Assembly: GCF_001619985.1 (NCBI RefSeq)
Contig: NW_017264197.1
Location: forward strand, 124,001 to 188,000
Direction of reading: 5' to 3'
Length of the DNA stretch: 64,000 nt
From: Xylona heveae TC161
Taxonomy: Eukaryota > Ascomycota > Xylonomycetes > Xylonales > Xylonaceae
Below the pieces are notes generated by a model. It saw only the letters and a list, made by a program, of their open reading frames with translations, ran no database searches and was not told the DNA's origin. Every line of letters begins with the position of its first letter. The stretch's first letter is position 1. The position numbers and the translations under genes are program-made. Below, in pieces: positions 10,117 to 22,750 of this stretch.

Positions 10117-11788
10117 ACAGCAATTATCTAGTCTTTGCTGGGCCAAATCATCATATCGCCTCTCCTATCCTCACCTTTAGGCTGAACATATCCACATCTA
10201 CGGAACGGCGGATTCGCAAGGTTCTCATCTGCCGTCACCGGCATGAAGACAGCTGCGCTATACCTGCTGACCCATCACGGCTTCTCTATCCTCAAACCCT
10301 CAAACGTTATTGGATGATTGTGGCTAGCAACACGCTATGCTGAAACATCCTTTTCCGCCGAAACAGCTCCCTCTTTCTCTGCACATTGGACTCGATCGAA
10401 TATACGCTCCACGGAACACTCGCAGATCTTCGCACATAGCAGTTTTCATCGCCTTTTCTTTTACACCTCGCTCATACATGAAATTTCGAGAATTTCGACA
10501 CTACGCCACTGATATACCGGCATCAACACGAGCGCTTGTTTATTACACTTCTCCCTTACAAAAGCATTCAAAGTCCCTGCCTTTCACGGCTTGTACAAAC
10601 GATACGCATTTCCATTGTTGTTATTACTCACGCTTCACGTTTTCATGTACAGCATCACGAGCTCTATGCATTATCTTTCTTCCTCGTTTCTGATCAATAT
10701 ACCCCAAGACCACTCTTGTTTCTTTTCTGTCTTGTTCTGTCGTGTTATTTCTATGCCTTTTATCACAGCATCGCCATGCCGACAGCCGTTTTCAAGATGC
10801 TCGCTCAATTAGCTCATCATCATGTATCACAGACTATCAAATATTCAATTGCTTGTCTTTTGCCCAAGCATTTTACCACATTCATACAATCATACTGTTC
10901 ATTTTCTAAACAACCATCTCTGTGGATTGTGCTCCCCTAGCTCTATGAAATGGAACGAATGATTTTTGTTTCCAACAGATGCCCACGTGCAGAATATAGA
11001 ATCATGTATATGTCCATTGCAGACTACGCAGACGCACCCACGCTGCTCAGTGTTATACATCTTTCGCTCCTAGAATGTATGTGCGATAGCTACGCTCAGC
11101 ATTGCTAGAGCCGAGAAAGAAGAAGAATACCCCAGGGCCTTGAACCCTGAACCCTGAACCCTGGATCCTAGTGATTTTTGAAATGTAGAAATGTAGTCCA
11201 CATATGTGGCACGGATGTCGCGAACCCCCATAGGGGCGCTGGCCGGTTTTGTCGCGCGTCAACAGGGCGGCGGGAGGAGGAGTAGCAGCAGCAGCATTGC
11301 CTCTCACAAGTCAATAGCAACTCACAGCGTACTGGACGTTGGCAGGATTGAGAAATCAAATGGGTTCATGTTTAGGGAAAGTTGGTTGGCTCTCGACGTC
11401 TCTTCCAGCCCGCTCAGCCGCTCAGCAGCCGCTCAGCAGCCGCGCAGTGTGCCTTGTGCCAGCTGTTGCTGCCTGGTCCGCCTGGGTATACGATGAATTT
11501 GCAAGGGTCTTGGGGGAGGGGGAGGGGAGGGGAAGAAGGATCCCCCCTGTATTTTCACCGGCATTCACCAGCAATGAGGCGCGTATGGTTTCAAGATGTA
11601 AAGCGCTTACGATTCAATATAGAAATGGACGAGAACAGAGAGTATATATATTCACTCCAAAGCTTCATCAGATGCAGTTGAATAGAAAAACCAAATATTT
11701 TCATGCTCTCGTTCCATCACTTTTAATCTCCAGCATCATTTGAAAGCTGCACATAGAAAGTCCTCATTCTCCACCATATATCGAAACA
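10117..11788. other. Intergenic region / long 3' UTR with small repeats
   Basis: Probably the 3' UTR of the micropeptide gene, then the promoter of the gene at 11789. It holds three tandem copies of GAACCCT (11142-11162) and a CGCTCAGCAGC-type tandem repeat near 11412-11446. Open frames here have no coding look. Confidence 0.5.
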
Positions 11789-12352
11789 ATGTCGTCCAGT
11801 TCAGACAGAAGATCCTCTGCAAAGATGAGTCTTAGACAGGAAGCGGCTTTGATCAAGAAGCAGCAAGAAGATGCTTTAGCCAGACTTCCACTGAACAGCC
11901 TTTATATTGTCCTCTGGATCCGATCACATCCTCCTCATGAAAACGACTTTCACTGGGGCTATTACTTCCATTCGACTCCACAGAGCGGAATCAAATATCA
12001 TATCAAGCAACTCGGCAGTGGCTGGATAACCGACCATGGCCGCACTGGTGGGGTCTTCAAGTCGAATTTCCTGTGCGTCCTCATTCAAATCGCAACCGTT
12101 GCAGAGGGGGCCGGCGGCCAGCTTGATCAAATTATGAGATCTCATGACGGGAACGTCAACAGCATACCTGGAGTAACTTGCCGTGTATGGATACTGAAGA
12201 TCCTGGAAAAGCTCATGCAATCCGTAATCGTTCGGTGCAGCAACGCTGATGCATTGTTGCAGGAGTGCATGGCGATTGGCAATCAGCATGGTCCGGAGGC
12301 TGCCGAAAATCACCAGCCACGACCGGTCGTGAAATCCAATCTCTGCTTTTGA
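11789..12352 (+). CDS. Uncharacterised fungal protein, 187 residues
   Basis: A single uninterrupted frame with a sound ATG context (ACAATG). The first 35 residues are Ser-, Lys- and Gln-rich (MSSSSDRRSSAKMSLRQEAA). A compact folded part then starts at LYIVLWIRSHPPHENDFHWG and runs through HIKQLGSGWITDHGRTGG and LDQIMRSHDGNVNSIPGVTC to the end. The many Trp, His and Gly and the short loops suggest a single globular domain. I recall similar proteins of this length, with a conserved PPHENDFHWG block, as recurrent small families in Ascomycota, but I cannot give a safe name or function. It is convergent with the APH-fold kinase gene. Confidence 0.7.
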   Translation: MSSSSDRRSSAKMSLRQEAALIKKQQEDALARLPLNSLYIVLWIRSHPPHENDFHWGYYFHSTPQSGIKYHIKQLGSGWITDHGRTGGVFKSNFLCVLIQIATVAEGAGGQLDQIMRSHDGNVNSIPGVTCRVWILKILEKLMQSVIVRCSNADALLQECMAIGNQHGPEAAENHQPRPVVKSNLCF

Positions 12353-12715
12353 GAGCAAGGTAGCCACGGTGCTTGATTCGACTCCCGAGGTTGTATGTTC
12401 GGATCCTCGTTCTTGACTTCTTTTTCTCCATGGGGGGTTTTGTTGAGGTCGGATTTTGTTTTGGGCACCGAGCTGTAGTCGGCACTGCTTGCCTCTGGCT
12501 CGTATGGCATGATTGCGCGGAGCGAAGAAGTTGCACTTTCCTAGATATCTTGAAATGGAGAATGTTTTCTTAGCAATATAAACTCTTTGGCGAAAGAGAA
12601 GAACTGCCGCAAACGATGAGGATCAGAATGAAATGTGCTTGAAGTTGGCCAAGTGTGAAATTGACGAAAAAATATGGTAGAAAAGACTCAGATCCCGCTG
12701 AGACTGATCTACTCT

Positions 12716-13663
12716 TCAGAAAGCTATATAAGAGTCAACGGTCAATCGGTTCAGCGCAATGTCACATGCCAATTCCTTGTTGTATTGATCTCCTCCCATC
12801 CATGAAGCCAACTGATACCACCAGCTGTTCCGGCCAAATCTCATTGCAGTTGTAAAGTCCCAGTACTCGGGGTACCAACCACCAGACTCCCAGTCGAGAA
12901 AACCGCTCAAATGGCCATCATCTCCGGCTAGGATATTATGCGCCTTGAGATCACCATGCGTAAAAGTAATTCGATGGGGTAACTTGCGGATTTCGTTTGC
13001 ATGCTCCAGTGTTTTCTCATATTCCTCAGTCGACTTGAATCCGTTTCTAGAAGCGGGACTTAAAAGAAAATCGTGAAACTCTTCTTCATTTGCAAACGGG
13101 CCCATGATGTGGTTAGGCACCCGAGAACTTCGTAAAGCGGTGCCAATGACCGAGCTTATACGTGAAGGATCAGGTGGGCACCACAAACGCATAGCTTCAA
13201 CGCATTGCTTCAGTTCAAAAAGCCATGGTTCTTCGGAGTCCACATCCAAAGAGCTATACGAGTTCTCAAGCGAAATACCAGGCAACCTGGTCATCAAAAT
13301 TGAAACGAAACGATTGTATGGATCGTTTGGGTGTTCTCCACAGGCCAACACTTTGGGAACAGGCATCCCAGCCGCTCGAGCCATTTGCATGGCAGCGCAC
13401 TCCTCGATGCTTGTGCGGTCTGTCCACTTCATGACCAGACCAAAGGGTAATTGCACAATATGCGGATCAAAATACACGTCGAACCAGGAACAGTACCATT
13501 CTGAGAAACGATAGAGCAGTTTGTGGAATAGGCCCCAGAGCCTTCGTCTAGTTCTCCCGGGGATAGATGGTACTGGGGGAGTTGATTTGCGTATTGTTGA
13601 CTGCATCGGGCAGGGCCAGGTGAAGTCTGGTCGCAAGAGAGAGGGGGTCCATAATCTGTGCAT
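12716..13663 (-). CDS. APH-fold (aminoglycoside phosphotransferase/choline kinase-like) protein
   Basis: An intronless 315-residue member of the phosphotransferase enzyme family, a protein-kinase-like fold common in multiple copies in filamentous fungi and mostly of unknown substrate. The catalytic loop HGDLKAHNIL (near residue 236) carries the Asp and Asn. The metal-binding Asp follows in FLDWESGGWYPEYWDF. The N-lobe shows VMKWTDRTSIEEC and AAMQMARAAGMPVPKVLACG. No signal peptide is seen; probably cytosolic. A clean TATA box sits about 150 bases upstream. Antibiotic resistance should not be inferred from the family name. Confidence 0.88.
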   Translation of the reverse strand: MHRLWTPSLLRPDFTWPCPMQSTIRKSTPPVPSIPGRTRRRLWGLFHKLLYRFSEWYCSWFDVYFDPHIVQLPFGLVMKWTDRTSIEECAAMQMARAAGMPVPKVLACGEHPNDPYNRFVSILMTRLPGISLENSYSSLDVDSEEPWLFELKQCVEAMRLWCPPDPSRISSVIGTALRSSRVPNHIMGPFANEEEFHDFLLSPASRNGFKSTEEYEKTLEHANEIRKLPHRITFTHGDLKAHNILAGDDGHLSGFLDWESGGWYPEYWDFTTAMRFGRNSWWYQLASWMGGDQYNKELACDIALNRLTVDSYIAF

Positions 13664-13809
13664 TTGATGAGTGCGCTTCTAGTCTAGTCTAGTAAAAGCA
13701 GAAGTCTAGGGCATATAGATCTAGAATGAGACTTGTGTTATTGTCATCGAGAGAGAGGAAGAATAATATGGAGTTTACTGAAAGACAAGGCTACGGTCGA
13801 CGCGTCTCT

Positions 13810-13817
13810 TTTATATA
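13810..13817 (-). promoter_or_regulatory. TATA box of the APH-fold gene
   Basis: TATATAAA on the minus strand, about 150 bases before the ATG at 13663, in the right orientation for that gene. Confidence 0.5.
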
Positions 13818-14176
13818 GCGAGTTGCATTCGCCCTCACGTGACACATGCGGCATGGGTGGGTTGTGTAACATATAATATAAATATAGACAAGTTGGGCTG
13901 CATGACTTAATGCTCAAATATACTATATCCTTATTCCCAATCCCGATTCCCAGTTCCAGTTCCAGTTCCAGTTCCGAAATTCAGCACTTTATAACGCCGA
14001 GTCCCGATGTGTGCCCAAAAAAGAGAATTTTAAAAATTTGCCAAGCCGAACGGGGAAATGCCATCATCATATATCCCTGCATGTATGCCTAGGTCCCAGG
14101 TCCCAGGCCCGTGTCCATCCCATGTTAAGGTTATCATTTTGTCTTATTCGGTTTTGAAGCGTAATAGTAATAGCGG

Positions 14177-16896
14177 TCATATGCACGGCAGGAACTATAA
14201 CCGTATGTCGTTAGCCAATAGAAAAGAAAAAGAATAATAACAATAAAAAGGAACTACTCACGTTCATGACAATCAGCATCGGAATATCAAAAACATCCCG
14301 CTTGACGGTCCAGCAATACGTGCATTCGACTTTCCCATCTCTGCTTCCGAGCTGATTCATGTCCGCTTCGGTCGAAATGTCCGACTTGAACCCGGGTGCA
14401 TGCTTAAGGGATCCTCGTTTTCTCTGATGATGCTGATGATGCTGTATTCGTTTGCCGTCTTCTCCAGGCGCTTCACTTCCTGCCGTTTCACCACTACCAC
14501 CACCGCCACCTCCGGCACTACCATCGAACCCGTCCTTGCCCGCCGCACCGCCACCGCCACCACCAGTCATGTCCTCTCTCGTCTTATATTTTAGCAATTT
14601 ACATCTCGTCATGACGCTTCCTCTTGAATCGCCAAAGGCAATTCTCGCAAAATCCTCGTAAAACTGAATCACGCTATCGTCATCCAGTAACTCTGCGAGA
14701 AAGACGGGTTGGCCTGGGGATTTAGGTCTGCCGTCTGGCTGCACTTGCCCTTGCGCTTGCGCTTGCCCTGAAGTTGACCCTTCTTGGCGCTGCGCTGCAG
14801 TTGCTGCGCCGCCGCCGCCGCCGCCGCCGCCACTACGCGACACGGCAAGCGGGCTATTCGCGTCCCCGGACCCAGTATTGACGTTCAAGTTTGGTTCTTG
14901 GCCGAGCAAGACGTCCTTTTTCCAGCCGGTCAAGATGCTGAATTCCTTGCCGACGGCAGCGACTTCGCCTGTTCGCCGACAGACGATGGTGGGGGTGCCG
15001 CAGGCGTTGATAAAGTCTTCGTACTGGAAGAGAGTGCGCTGGAAACACTTTTCCATGAAAATGAAGTCTTCTCGGTTGAGGGTCTTGGAGCAGGAGATGA
15101 ATGAGGGTCGGATGGACGCGAGAGCTTTGGCGATGCGTAGTGTCTTTTGCGGAGGAAATCGTTTCTGGAGAAAGGCGGTGAGACCGTGGAAGCCGTTGGT
15201 GTAGGAATATGGTTGTTTGACAGAGTCGTAGATGGCGGAGGGATCGCGGCGGCGTTTTCCGAGTACGTGTTGCATTTGGTATCCCGGGACTTTGGTATTG
15301 TGATGATGTTGATGTGGATGTGGATGTGATAATTGCTGAACTGGATGTGGTTTTAATGGTTGTGGCTGCTGCTGCTGCTGCTGCTGTTGTTGTTCTTGCT
15401 GTTGTTGTTGCTGATGCTGCTGCTCTCCTTGCTGGACAGCGCGGTTGTAGACAGAGACCTGGGAAGGAGGAGGTGGTGGTGGAGGTGGTAGCGGCGCTGG
15501 TGGTTGACCTCCAGTGTTGGCAAAGTACGCAGGACTCATCGACGGCCGCTCGTAGCCTGTATATGCTGCTTGAGGACTTTCTGCTGGACTCGCACTGGCC
15601 AAGCTACTGGGTCCTGCGCCAATGGCATATGCAAGAGGGCCTGTAGGTCGATGTGACGTTTCTAGATTTCCGTGACCATTTCCATATGGGCCACCCCCGC
15701 TTCCTTGCCTCGACACATTCCCTCCTACTCCGTTCCACTCGCCCGTTGACGGATCCTGTCCGAAGATGAATGGCGTCGCGGTGCTAGGGCTACCCCCATA
15801 GCCCGAAGAAGGCGTTGCAAAGTCCGGCCCGCTGACTGGATTTGCTCCCATAGGACCATTGCCTGTATTATCAGCAGGTGGTGTCTCCGCCGCGCCCGAA
15901 GACATGTGTCCTAGCATGCCAAACTCCAAAGCACCATAATGGTTTCCAAAATTGAGACTGGCCAGATCGAAGTTGAACAAGGCCGGATCGCTGGGATCAA
16001 ACAATGGACCACCGCCACCGAACGCGGTTCCATTCTGTGGCTGATTGCCAATTGACGTTGGAGGCATCGCGCCGGGCATATTCTGCATCGGCGTGGGCTG
16101 CTGGCTGTTAGGGTTGGGAAATCCAGAACCAAGTGGAGATTGCTGGTTGGGATAGGACGTCGGTCGCTGAATCAGGTTGTCCTGCATCGGTGGCTGCATA
16201 GTTCCTTGAGGTGGAGCAGCATTTTGGGAGTAGATTGAATAGGCCGGGCTTGCTGCCGCTGCCTGAGGTTGAGGATAGAACCCGCCTGGCGGACCCATTT
16301 GAGTAGAAACATCCGGTCCCGACGGGTTAGTAGGTGTGAGCGATCCTCTATTGGCCATGGCTGCGCTCATCTGGTTATACTGACTCGCCAGTCCAGGCAT
16401 CAGCGCCTCTGGAGGAGCATCATGGAGATATTTTGCCTTTTTCCGCACTCCATCATGGCATGCGTCTTGTAGGCCTCGTTTGATACACCTTTGGCAAGGC
16501 CGTTCATCACCTGGTGGATCATTAGCTTTGCCTCATTCACATTAGCGATTAATATTGACGAATGCTATCATTTCAATGAATCGACAATATTTTCATCAGA
16601 TACTCAGTATATTAAGACGTACCGCAAGTCAGATGAGCTCTCTGGCAGGCAAAACATGCTCTTCGTGCCTTTTTCCGTCGCGGTCGTAGAGGATCTTTGG
16701 CATTTGACGATGGATTCGGTCGCTGGCCGGTGCCGCTACCTGCCACGCTCCCGGTGTCGCCGCTATCACTACGATTCGCCTTATGTTCCGCCATGTCGGT
16801 TGCTTCGTGCTGATCGCCGCTGATGTCGGGCGAGGGCGAGGCGGAGCCGTCTTCGAAGTTCGAAGCCATGTTATCTATATCTTGTGATAGCGCCAT
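14177..16896 (-). CDS. acuK: Zn2Cys6 and PAS-type regulator of gluconeogenesis (AcuK/ERT1 family)
   Basis: Transcription factor that with AcuM activates gluconeogenic genes (PEP carboxykinase, fructose-1,6-bisphosphatase) on carbon sources such as acetate; nuclear. Three exons, 16896-16623, 16510-14262 and 14194-14177, give 846 residues. A second ATG at 16869 would give 837. The zinc cluster, spaced CX2CX6CX5CX2CX8C from [11 protein letters not shown] to DAC, is split by the first intron and followed by the family block [13 protein letters not shown] long Pro/Gln/Gly-rich middle has a poly-Pro and a poly-Gln run. Near the C-terminus is the PAS-like region ([31 protein letters not shown], then [21 protein letters not shown]). 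The last exon adds only FLPCI before the stop, which matches the family end. It is longer than typical family members because of low-complexity insertions. The expression context is unknown. Confidence 0.92.
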
Positions 16897-19800
16897 TGGC
16901 TCCCTCTAAGCATTCACACAGAATCCACCCACACCCCACACAATGTGTGTGGCCGGCACGAGTATATTGGTATTGTCCCCTACCCACCCTTTCGGCCGGC
17001 CGTCTTTCTTGTCTCTCGGTACGCAACGTGGTGCTGCCGGTGCTGGCACTCGCTGCCGAGGAATCCCACGTTTTTTCCCTTCTTTGCCCTCTACCTCTTT
17101 CCTTCCCTGTTGCTGCCGGCTGCAAGATTCTTTGGGACCGGACCACGCAACCCACCAAACCCCGAGGAAAGAAGACCCAACGGAATGGTTCGGGCAGTCC
17201 TTTGTTGATCGACAGCCGCAGACGCCACTTTCCTCCCCAAGAATAATTCAACAAGCTCCCCCAGTTGCCCTGCGGTGTCGGTGGCCGAAGAGCCGGTCGG
17301 GGGGTGTTTTTAATGCGCAGGGTGCCCGCAAGCAAATCACGCGGCAGGAGTGGCACGTCAAGGGTGATGCGGTGCAACCAGGTGGGTTACACGGTTCCTC
17401 TGTGCTGGGAACTCGCTCTTCTCTTTTCAAATGCTCAAATAATCAAAACTGCGGTCTGAGGGGGGAAGGCGGATCGATCAATTCGACGCCACCCACGCTT
17501 GAACAATGTCTGCTGGTGTAGTGCGCCGTCCTACGTTGTTCTGCCCTTTCTTTTCTTTGGTTCGCAAATACAATGTACTGTATTGTACACCCTGAATATG
17601 TGTGCCGTCTCGCGCGCGCACACACACAGACACACACAGACACACACTCAACCAAGCAAGTCCTTTGCCTCTCCGCGCAAATTGTGTCCGGACAGTGGGG
17701 GCGCGATGCAGGGAGGCTGCCGTTGTGTAAATAGCTCTTATTTTGATCAAAATTTTCAACCAACGAATCGATCGCGTTTGGTTCCTGAGGAGATTGCTGC
17801 AGGTATCGGTGGGCGGGGTTCACTCCTTTTGTTGCTAGAATGGGGAGTTACCAAGACGTGTCGAGATCACGTACGACGTTCGCGAACGCTCATGGCGCTG
17901 TCACGGAGGTTGAGTGCATTGCGACGTGTATGATTTTATAGAGCTGAAATGTTTGAATTGTGACTAGGCAATTGATCATAAATTTGCAAGCAATGCGATG
18001 TTCTCTGGCTGTTGCGCTTCTCAAGTGGCGGGCTGGTCGTGTGAAGCTGTCGTGCCCAGGCTGCGGTAATTCTTCGGCGGATTCCTACCGCTAGATCGCG
18101 TGGTATGGGGCTCGATGGCTATGCGATTTAGGATGTCGTATCAATCGTCAATGGCAGAAGCCTCCAAAATAAAAGCAGAAAATGATGCCGACGAGGATGA
18201 ACGCACTTCTTCTGCTGTCGCTCTCCACCTCTGAGCCCCTCCAGCTGCAAAATCTCCCAATTTGCCTGACCCAGGCAGCGCAAGCTCTCTTTTGGGTTTA
18301 GCGCCGCTTGCAGCTCCAGAGTGAGTGGGGGTGAGCCTCCCAACAAGGTAGCTGCTACTTCGATCTTGTCTTCAATCATGTATGAACATTCATGCAATCA
18401 TCGACCCTGGTCAGGTACTGTATACGCAGTAAACTCTGAATTCCTCCAATTGACAACATCAGGTACCTGAACTACCGCCCAGGGCAGCACGGTGATCGAG
18501 TCACAAAGCCTCCAAAAATAATAATCCCTACTCATCAATAATAATATCATCATCATCATCATCATCACTGTTATCATTGTCATCATCATTCATGTACGTC
18601 TAAATTTAGCCACCTGCGGCCTCTTCACCCCCCTCGGCCTTGCCGTTGTCCGGTCACGATGCCATTGTATATGCTTGTATTAGATAAGATACATCTACAT
18701 GAAACGCCCTTTGACGCCTCATTATGCACGGAGAGTTTCTCTTGCCTTGTAAGTTTGTCTGTTAACCAGTAGCTTGTATAATGCATCTCTGTCATTATTC
18801 ATCTCTGAAGCATCAGCTGGCTCATAGTCCAGGAAGAGGAGACGAGACAAGAGCCTAAGAGGGGGAGATGAGATCTCAGGAGGGCAAAGTAACATGACCA
18901 AACAGAATTCAAAAGTGTAGGAGTAGTGCAGCCCACATAACAATACGCACATGAACAGTGTTCATTGGTGGGAAGCAATTGGCGGTGGGCAAAATCTGCC
19001 AGACTGCAGGGGTCAGGAATGTAGTGACTAGGGAGGCGTCTTCGCATGGGGGGTATCAGTAATCTACATACCTACCTACCTTACCTACCTTTGATATCCC
19101 AGTACAGATGCATGTCTCAGCGACTCAGTAATATGCTACATATGCAACATACCGCCAGTTCAGCGACGCTTTCATGTCAAAGAGTCATATCAGACGAATG
19201 AAGAAGTAGGGCAAAAAAACAAAAGCAAAAACACACTTGAGACATTGCAACACCATCAGGCACGAGGCACAAGACACAAGACACATGGTTCAGCGCACAT
19301 GTTTCTCGCGTGGATCAGAGACATGACGACCACGATGGCCCGCCGCATTGTCTACATCATCGACATCATCGACATTACCATGACGAAGGCGTCGGTTGTA
19401 CTTCAACAGTAAATATATCAAATACGTCAAAAGCAATAAGCTATGTAAGTATCAGGATGAGTCTCGTATTCCATTGTATCAGTCCTAGTTGGAATTGAGT
19501 ATGCACATGGTGTTGTCTGTATACCACAGGTTTGGGGGCTATCCAATCTGTCGGGGCCGCCTCGGCCACACTCCCAATACCTATCATGCGTCAGCGATGG
19601 AATACACTCCATCGCCGCAATAACCATACCTCATTACCTCAAATACTGCTCGCCTCTTAGTACAAGTGGTCGTAGTCTCACAATTGCCCAACGCCCTCAA
19701 GGTGTTCAGGTGTTCAAAAGCAGTGTACTCTGCTCACATGTGAACCCTCAATCGCCTGTCCAGAGAAAATGCCCCACCCGAGTAATATCCCTGAAACTTT

Positions 19801-20406
19801 CTCTCCGGGGGATACTTGAACCGGTAGGTGGTTGTGGCAGAGCACTAGAACCGTTTGTCCGTATCTGCTCATTCCTGCCCCAAGATGTAGCCGAGGAAAA
19901 GAAAGGTGTCGGTTAGGCAACACGACGAGAGGCCCTGGTCGAGCTCAAGATCGAAAAAGATATAGGAGAGAACGTCGACGACCGATCAGACTGGCTCCGA
20001 GTAGAAGCATCCGTAGTTGAGAATGACGACGACCATGCCCATGTCACAGCTAACTGGGTATGTCATTGACACTGGCTTTCATCAGGCGGAGAGGAAAAGT
20101 AAAAGAAGAAGAAGCCTCATTCAGCATCGTTGGGGGGAAAGGTGGCTTGCAGGCCTGAAACATAGTATTCAATGCCAGACGTTTAATGCGACATTGAAGT
20201 GCAGGCGATACCAATGATGACAGCGACGACGATGATGATGGTGGTTTAGGCACAAACCCTTAGCCAGAATTCATCACCATCATCCATTTAATCGGACCGT
20301 ATCTATAAGGGAGCGACGATATGGCAGAGCGCAGTACGGCGGTGTGGTGAGGCGAGATCTACAATGTCTCTCGATCGCATGCCGCTGCAATTGCAGTAGT
20401 AGTCAT
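16897..20406. other. Long gene-free interval between acuK and the MFS transporter gene
   Basis: About 3.5 kb with no supported gene. The left part must be the acuK promoter and 5' UTR. It contains a CG/CA dinucleotide tract (17610-17648), a TCA trinucleotide tract (about 18548-18575) and a CTAC-type tetranucleotide tract near 19068-19090. Confidence 0.55.
17610..17648. repeat. CG/CA dinucleotide microsatellite
   Basis: A run of alternating CG passes into CA repeats interrupted by single GA steps. It is a simple sequence repeat in the presumed acuK upstream region. Confidence 0.85.
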
Positions 20407-22750
20407 CTATGCGTTGCGGCCCGCAGCAAATCGACTCTTGCCTCGAATGCGCTTACCATATCGAAAGAAGAGATACCTAAGTGTAGGTGACACAGCATTA
20501 GCGCATACAATCCTTGCCGTTGGGACGGTTGAAACACCCACGGGAATGGCGCCATGGCCACGGAGAGGAAAGCAAGTAGAGAGGTCGCCCACTGATAGCC
20601 AAGTCGTTCGTACACTGCATGGAATTGAACCCTGTGGTTAGCCACTCATTTTTCAACGCTAGAGGCACGTGCCGACAAAATGTGACGGGGGGACAAGGTC
20701 GATCCTGGGGACTCACTTTGCACGCCAAACAGCGGGAAGGCGGCCGCAAAGCTGCTTCGCGCAAAGCTATTGGCTGCCAAGGCACTGGCGGCGTACAGCG
20801 GATCTGGCGGGAACGTCAGCACCGGTTCGAGAGCCGTAATAATGGTATAAGACCCCGTCAAAAATCAAATGTCTCCAAGCATGGAGGTTGCGGGTTGCCG
20901 AGACTTACAAGCATCTACTAGAAATGTAAACACCCCTGAAAAGCATAAGACCATCCTAAAAGATTTCAAAATTGTCCAAGCGTCAGCCGTTCTGTGTACC
21001 TAGTCATTTGCGTAAAGGACTCCTTGAGCACTAAATAAGGGAAAATGATCGCAAGCTTTGCACATACCCCATTCCAAAGATGCCAGAGCCGATGATTGGC
21101 AAGATCCAATGAACGTGTGAGAACGATGTCCATCCAAACCAAAAGAGTCCGATAGGCACCAATATGGCGCCGACTATAGCAGGAGGAAGGCGAAACTCTG
21201 GCTCGGAGCCCCCGGGCTCCCCACCTTGTTCTTCACGCTCGCGGACAAGACGCTGGTAGTTTCGACGGAAGAGAGGATCACACGAGATTCCCGCGACCAT
21301 GCCCACAAAGAGGCCCAAGAACGTGAGTCCAACCTGCCACAGCTTAAAGCCGTGGTTATTGACAAAGACTAGTGGGAATGCTCCAAAGAAGAGGTACAAG
21401 ATTCCTAACAAAATGGCAGAGAGGAGACAGAGATTGAGACACATGGGTTCAAAAAAAAGAAGTTCAAATGGTCTCAGGACAGACCACGTAAGCGTCCTTG
21501 TGATTGACTTCTTGGTCCGCTCCATTGGGGCGATCCATTGCTCATTGCCCGTCTCTTTTCGCAATCGACGAGCCTTCTCTCGTAGCAGTACCGGATGGTA
21601 TGTCTCCGGCACCATCAAGATGATGAGGCCGAGCATGACACCAGACCAGATGAGCGTGACCCAGAATGACCAACGCCTAAAACCCCTATCAGTTCTTTTC
21701 TTCTCATGAAAATAGGTACGGTCCAAATATGAGGTGGTGCGGTGTAACGTTACCATGTAGTGAACTGGTTTATGAAGCCGCCAATTAGCGGGCCACCTAC
21801 GGGACCTAAGAATGGACTCGCAGTGAAAATCATCATAGGCGCACCCAGTTTGTCCCTGGTGAACATGTCTCCTACTGTACCTCCCACCACAGAGAGGAAT
21901 GCACTGCCGGCGAATCCATTGAAGAATCTCGCAATAATCATCGTTTGGATGTTTTTGGCTACCGCACAGGGAATCAACCAAATGAAAAACAATGTAAAAG
22001 ACACCCAATAGATTGGTCGTCGGCCATAAAACTGATGTTTGGAAATGGTCAGTATCAAATCATCATTTAATATCAAACAAACAGACTTGTTTTTTTAACA
22101 ATCACAGGAATGGAAGCATACTTCTGACAGGGGGCCAAGCCACATTGGGCCTAAGCCGAGGCCGACAACAAACATTGAGAGACCCAGCGTGGCGACTTCG
22201 CGAGAAACGTGGAACTCCTTGGTTATTTGGTCATATGTGGTGCTATAAATGGAAGAGACGCATGTCCTGCTTGAAAGGTCAGCCGCCGTTGTTGAAACAG
22301 CGTACCAGTTCCTCGAGGGTTTACTGACACGCAGAAAGAAGCAAGAGAGCAGATTATCGTGATGATCCATTTTCGGCCGGTTTGGAAGGATCGCGGGTTC
22401 AAAGGATCCTGATCGCCGTCCCACTGGACTTCGAATTCTTTTTCTGCAGCTTCCGGAGATTCTGGTTCTGCATTTGGATCCTCAACATCTGCTGGCGTAC
22501 TGCAGCCATAGTAATCACTCCCGTACGATCTGGCGTGCGTAAGGGATTGCCGACTCCGTCGTGGACCTAGCTCTGAGCCACCATCTTCTCCAACCGGTTC
22601 ATGGACGTCGTCCGCCTTTTCTGCATGATCACTCGATGCTCGAGACCTCTCGGACCAGTCCGCAGACATATCCTTTTCTCTTTCATACATTGTGTCATGC
22701 GCGGATCGACGAGGGCCAGGGGTTTCCTTGACAATGGGAGCGTAAGGCAT
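20407..22750 (-). CDS. DHA1-type MFS transporter (polyamine/drug:H+ antiporter-like)
   Basis: Predicted 12-TM plasma-membrane exporter of the DHA1 group (Tpo1/Flr1-like). Eight exons join in frame to 576 residues: 22750-22329, 22266-22122, 22031-21754, 21676-21068, 20955-20909, 20803-20717, 20614-20542 and 20476-20407. A hydrophilic, Ser- and Glu-rich N-terminal tail of about 110 residues ends at the family motif DPLNPRSF. TM1-2 carries YDQITKEFHVS, then LGPMWLGPLSEFYGRRPIYW (motif A). FNGFAGSAFLSVVGGTVGDMF and SPFLGPVGGPLIGG (motif C region) follow. The central loop has VLLREKARRLRKETG. The C-terminus reads PFPYLFFRYGKRIRGKSRFA, as usual for the family. The last intron donor was set by this tail. 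Substrates of this group range from polyamines to azoles; not resolvable here. Confidence 0.92.

Noticed and set aside
11142-11162. Three GAACCCT units resembling telomere repeat
   Set aside because: Fungal telomeres are TTAGGG/CCCTAA; this differs and is only three copies inside a gene-bearing region.
15314-15646. Val/Ala-rich plus-strand frame across the acuK repeats
   Set aside because: An artefact of reading poly-Gln and poly-Pro codons on the opposite strand.
20614-20640. GGTTCAATTCC on the minus strand resembling a tRNA B box
   Set aside because: No A box, acceptor stem or cloverleaf around it; it lies at a splice acceptor of the MFS transporter gene.
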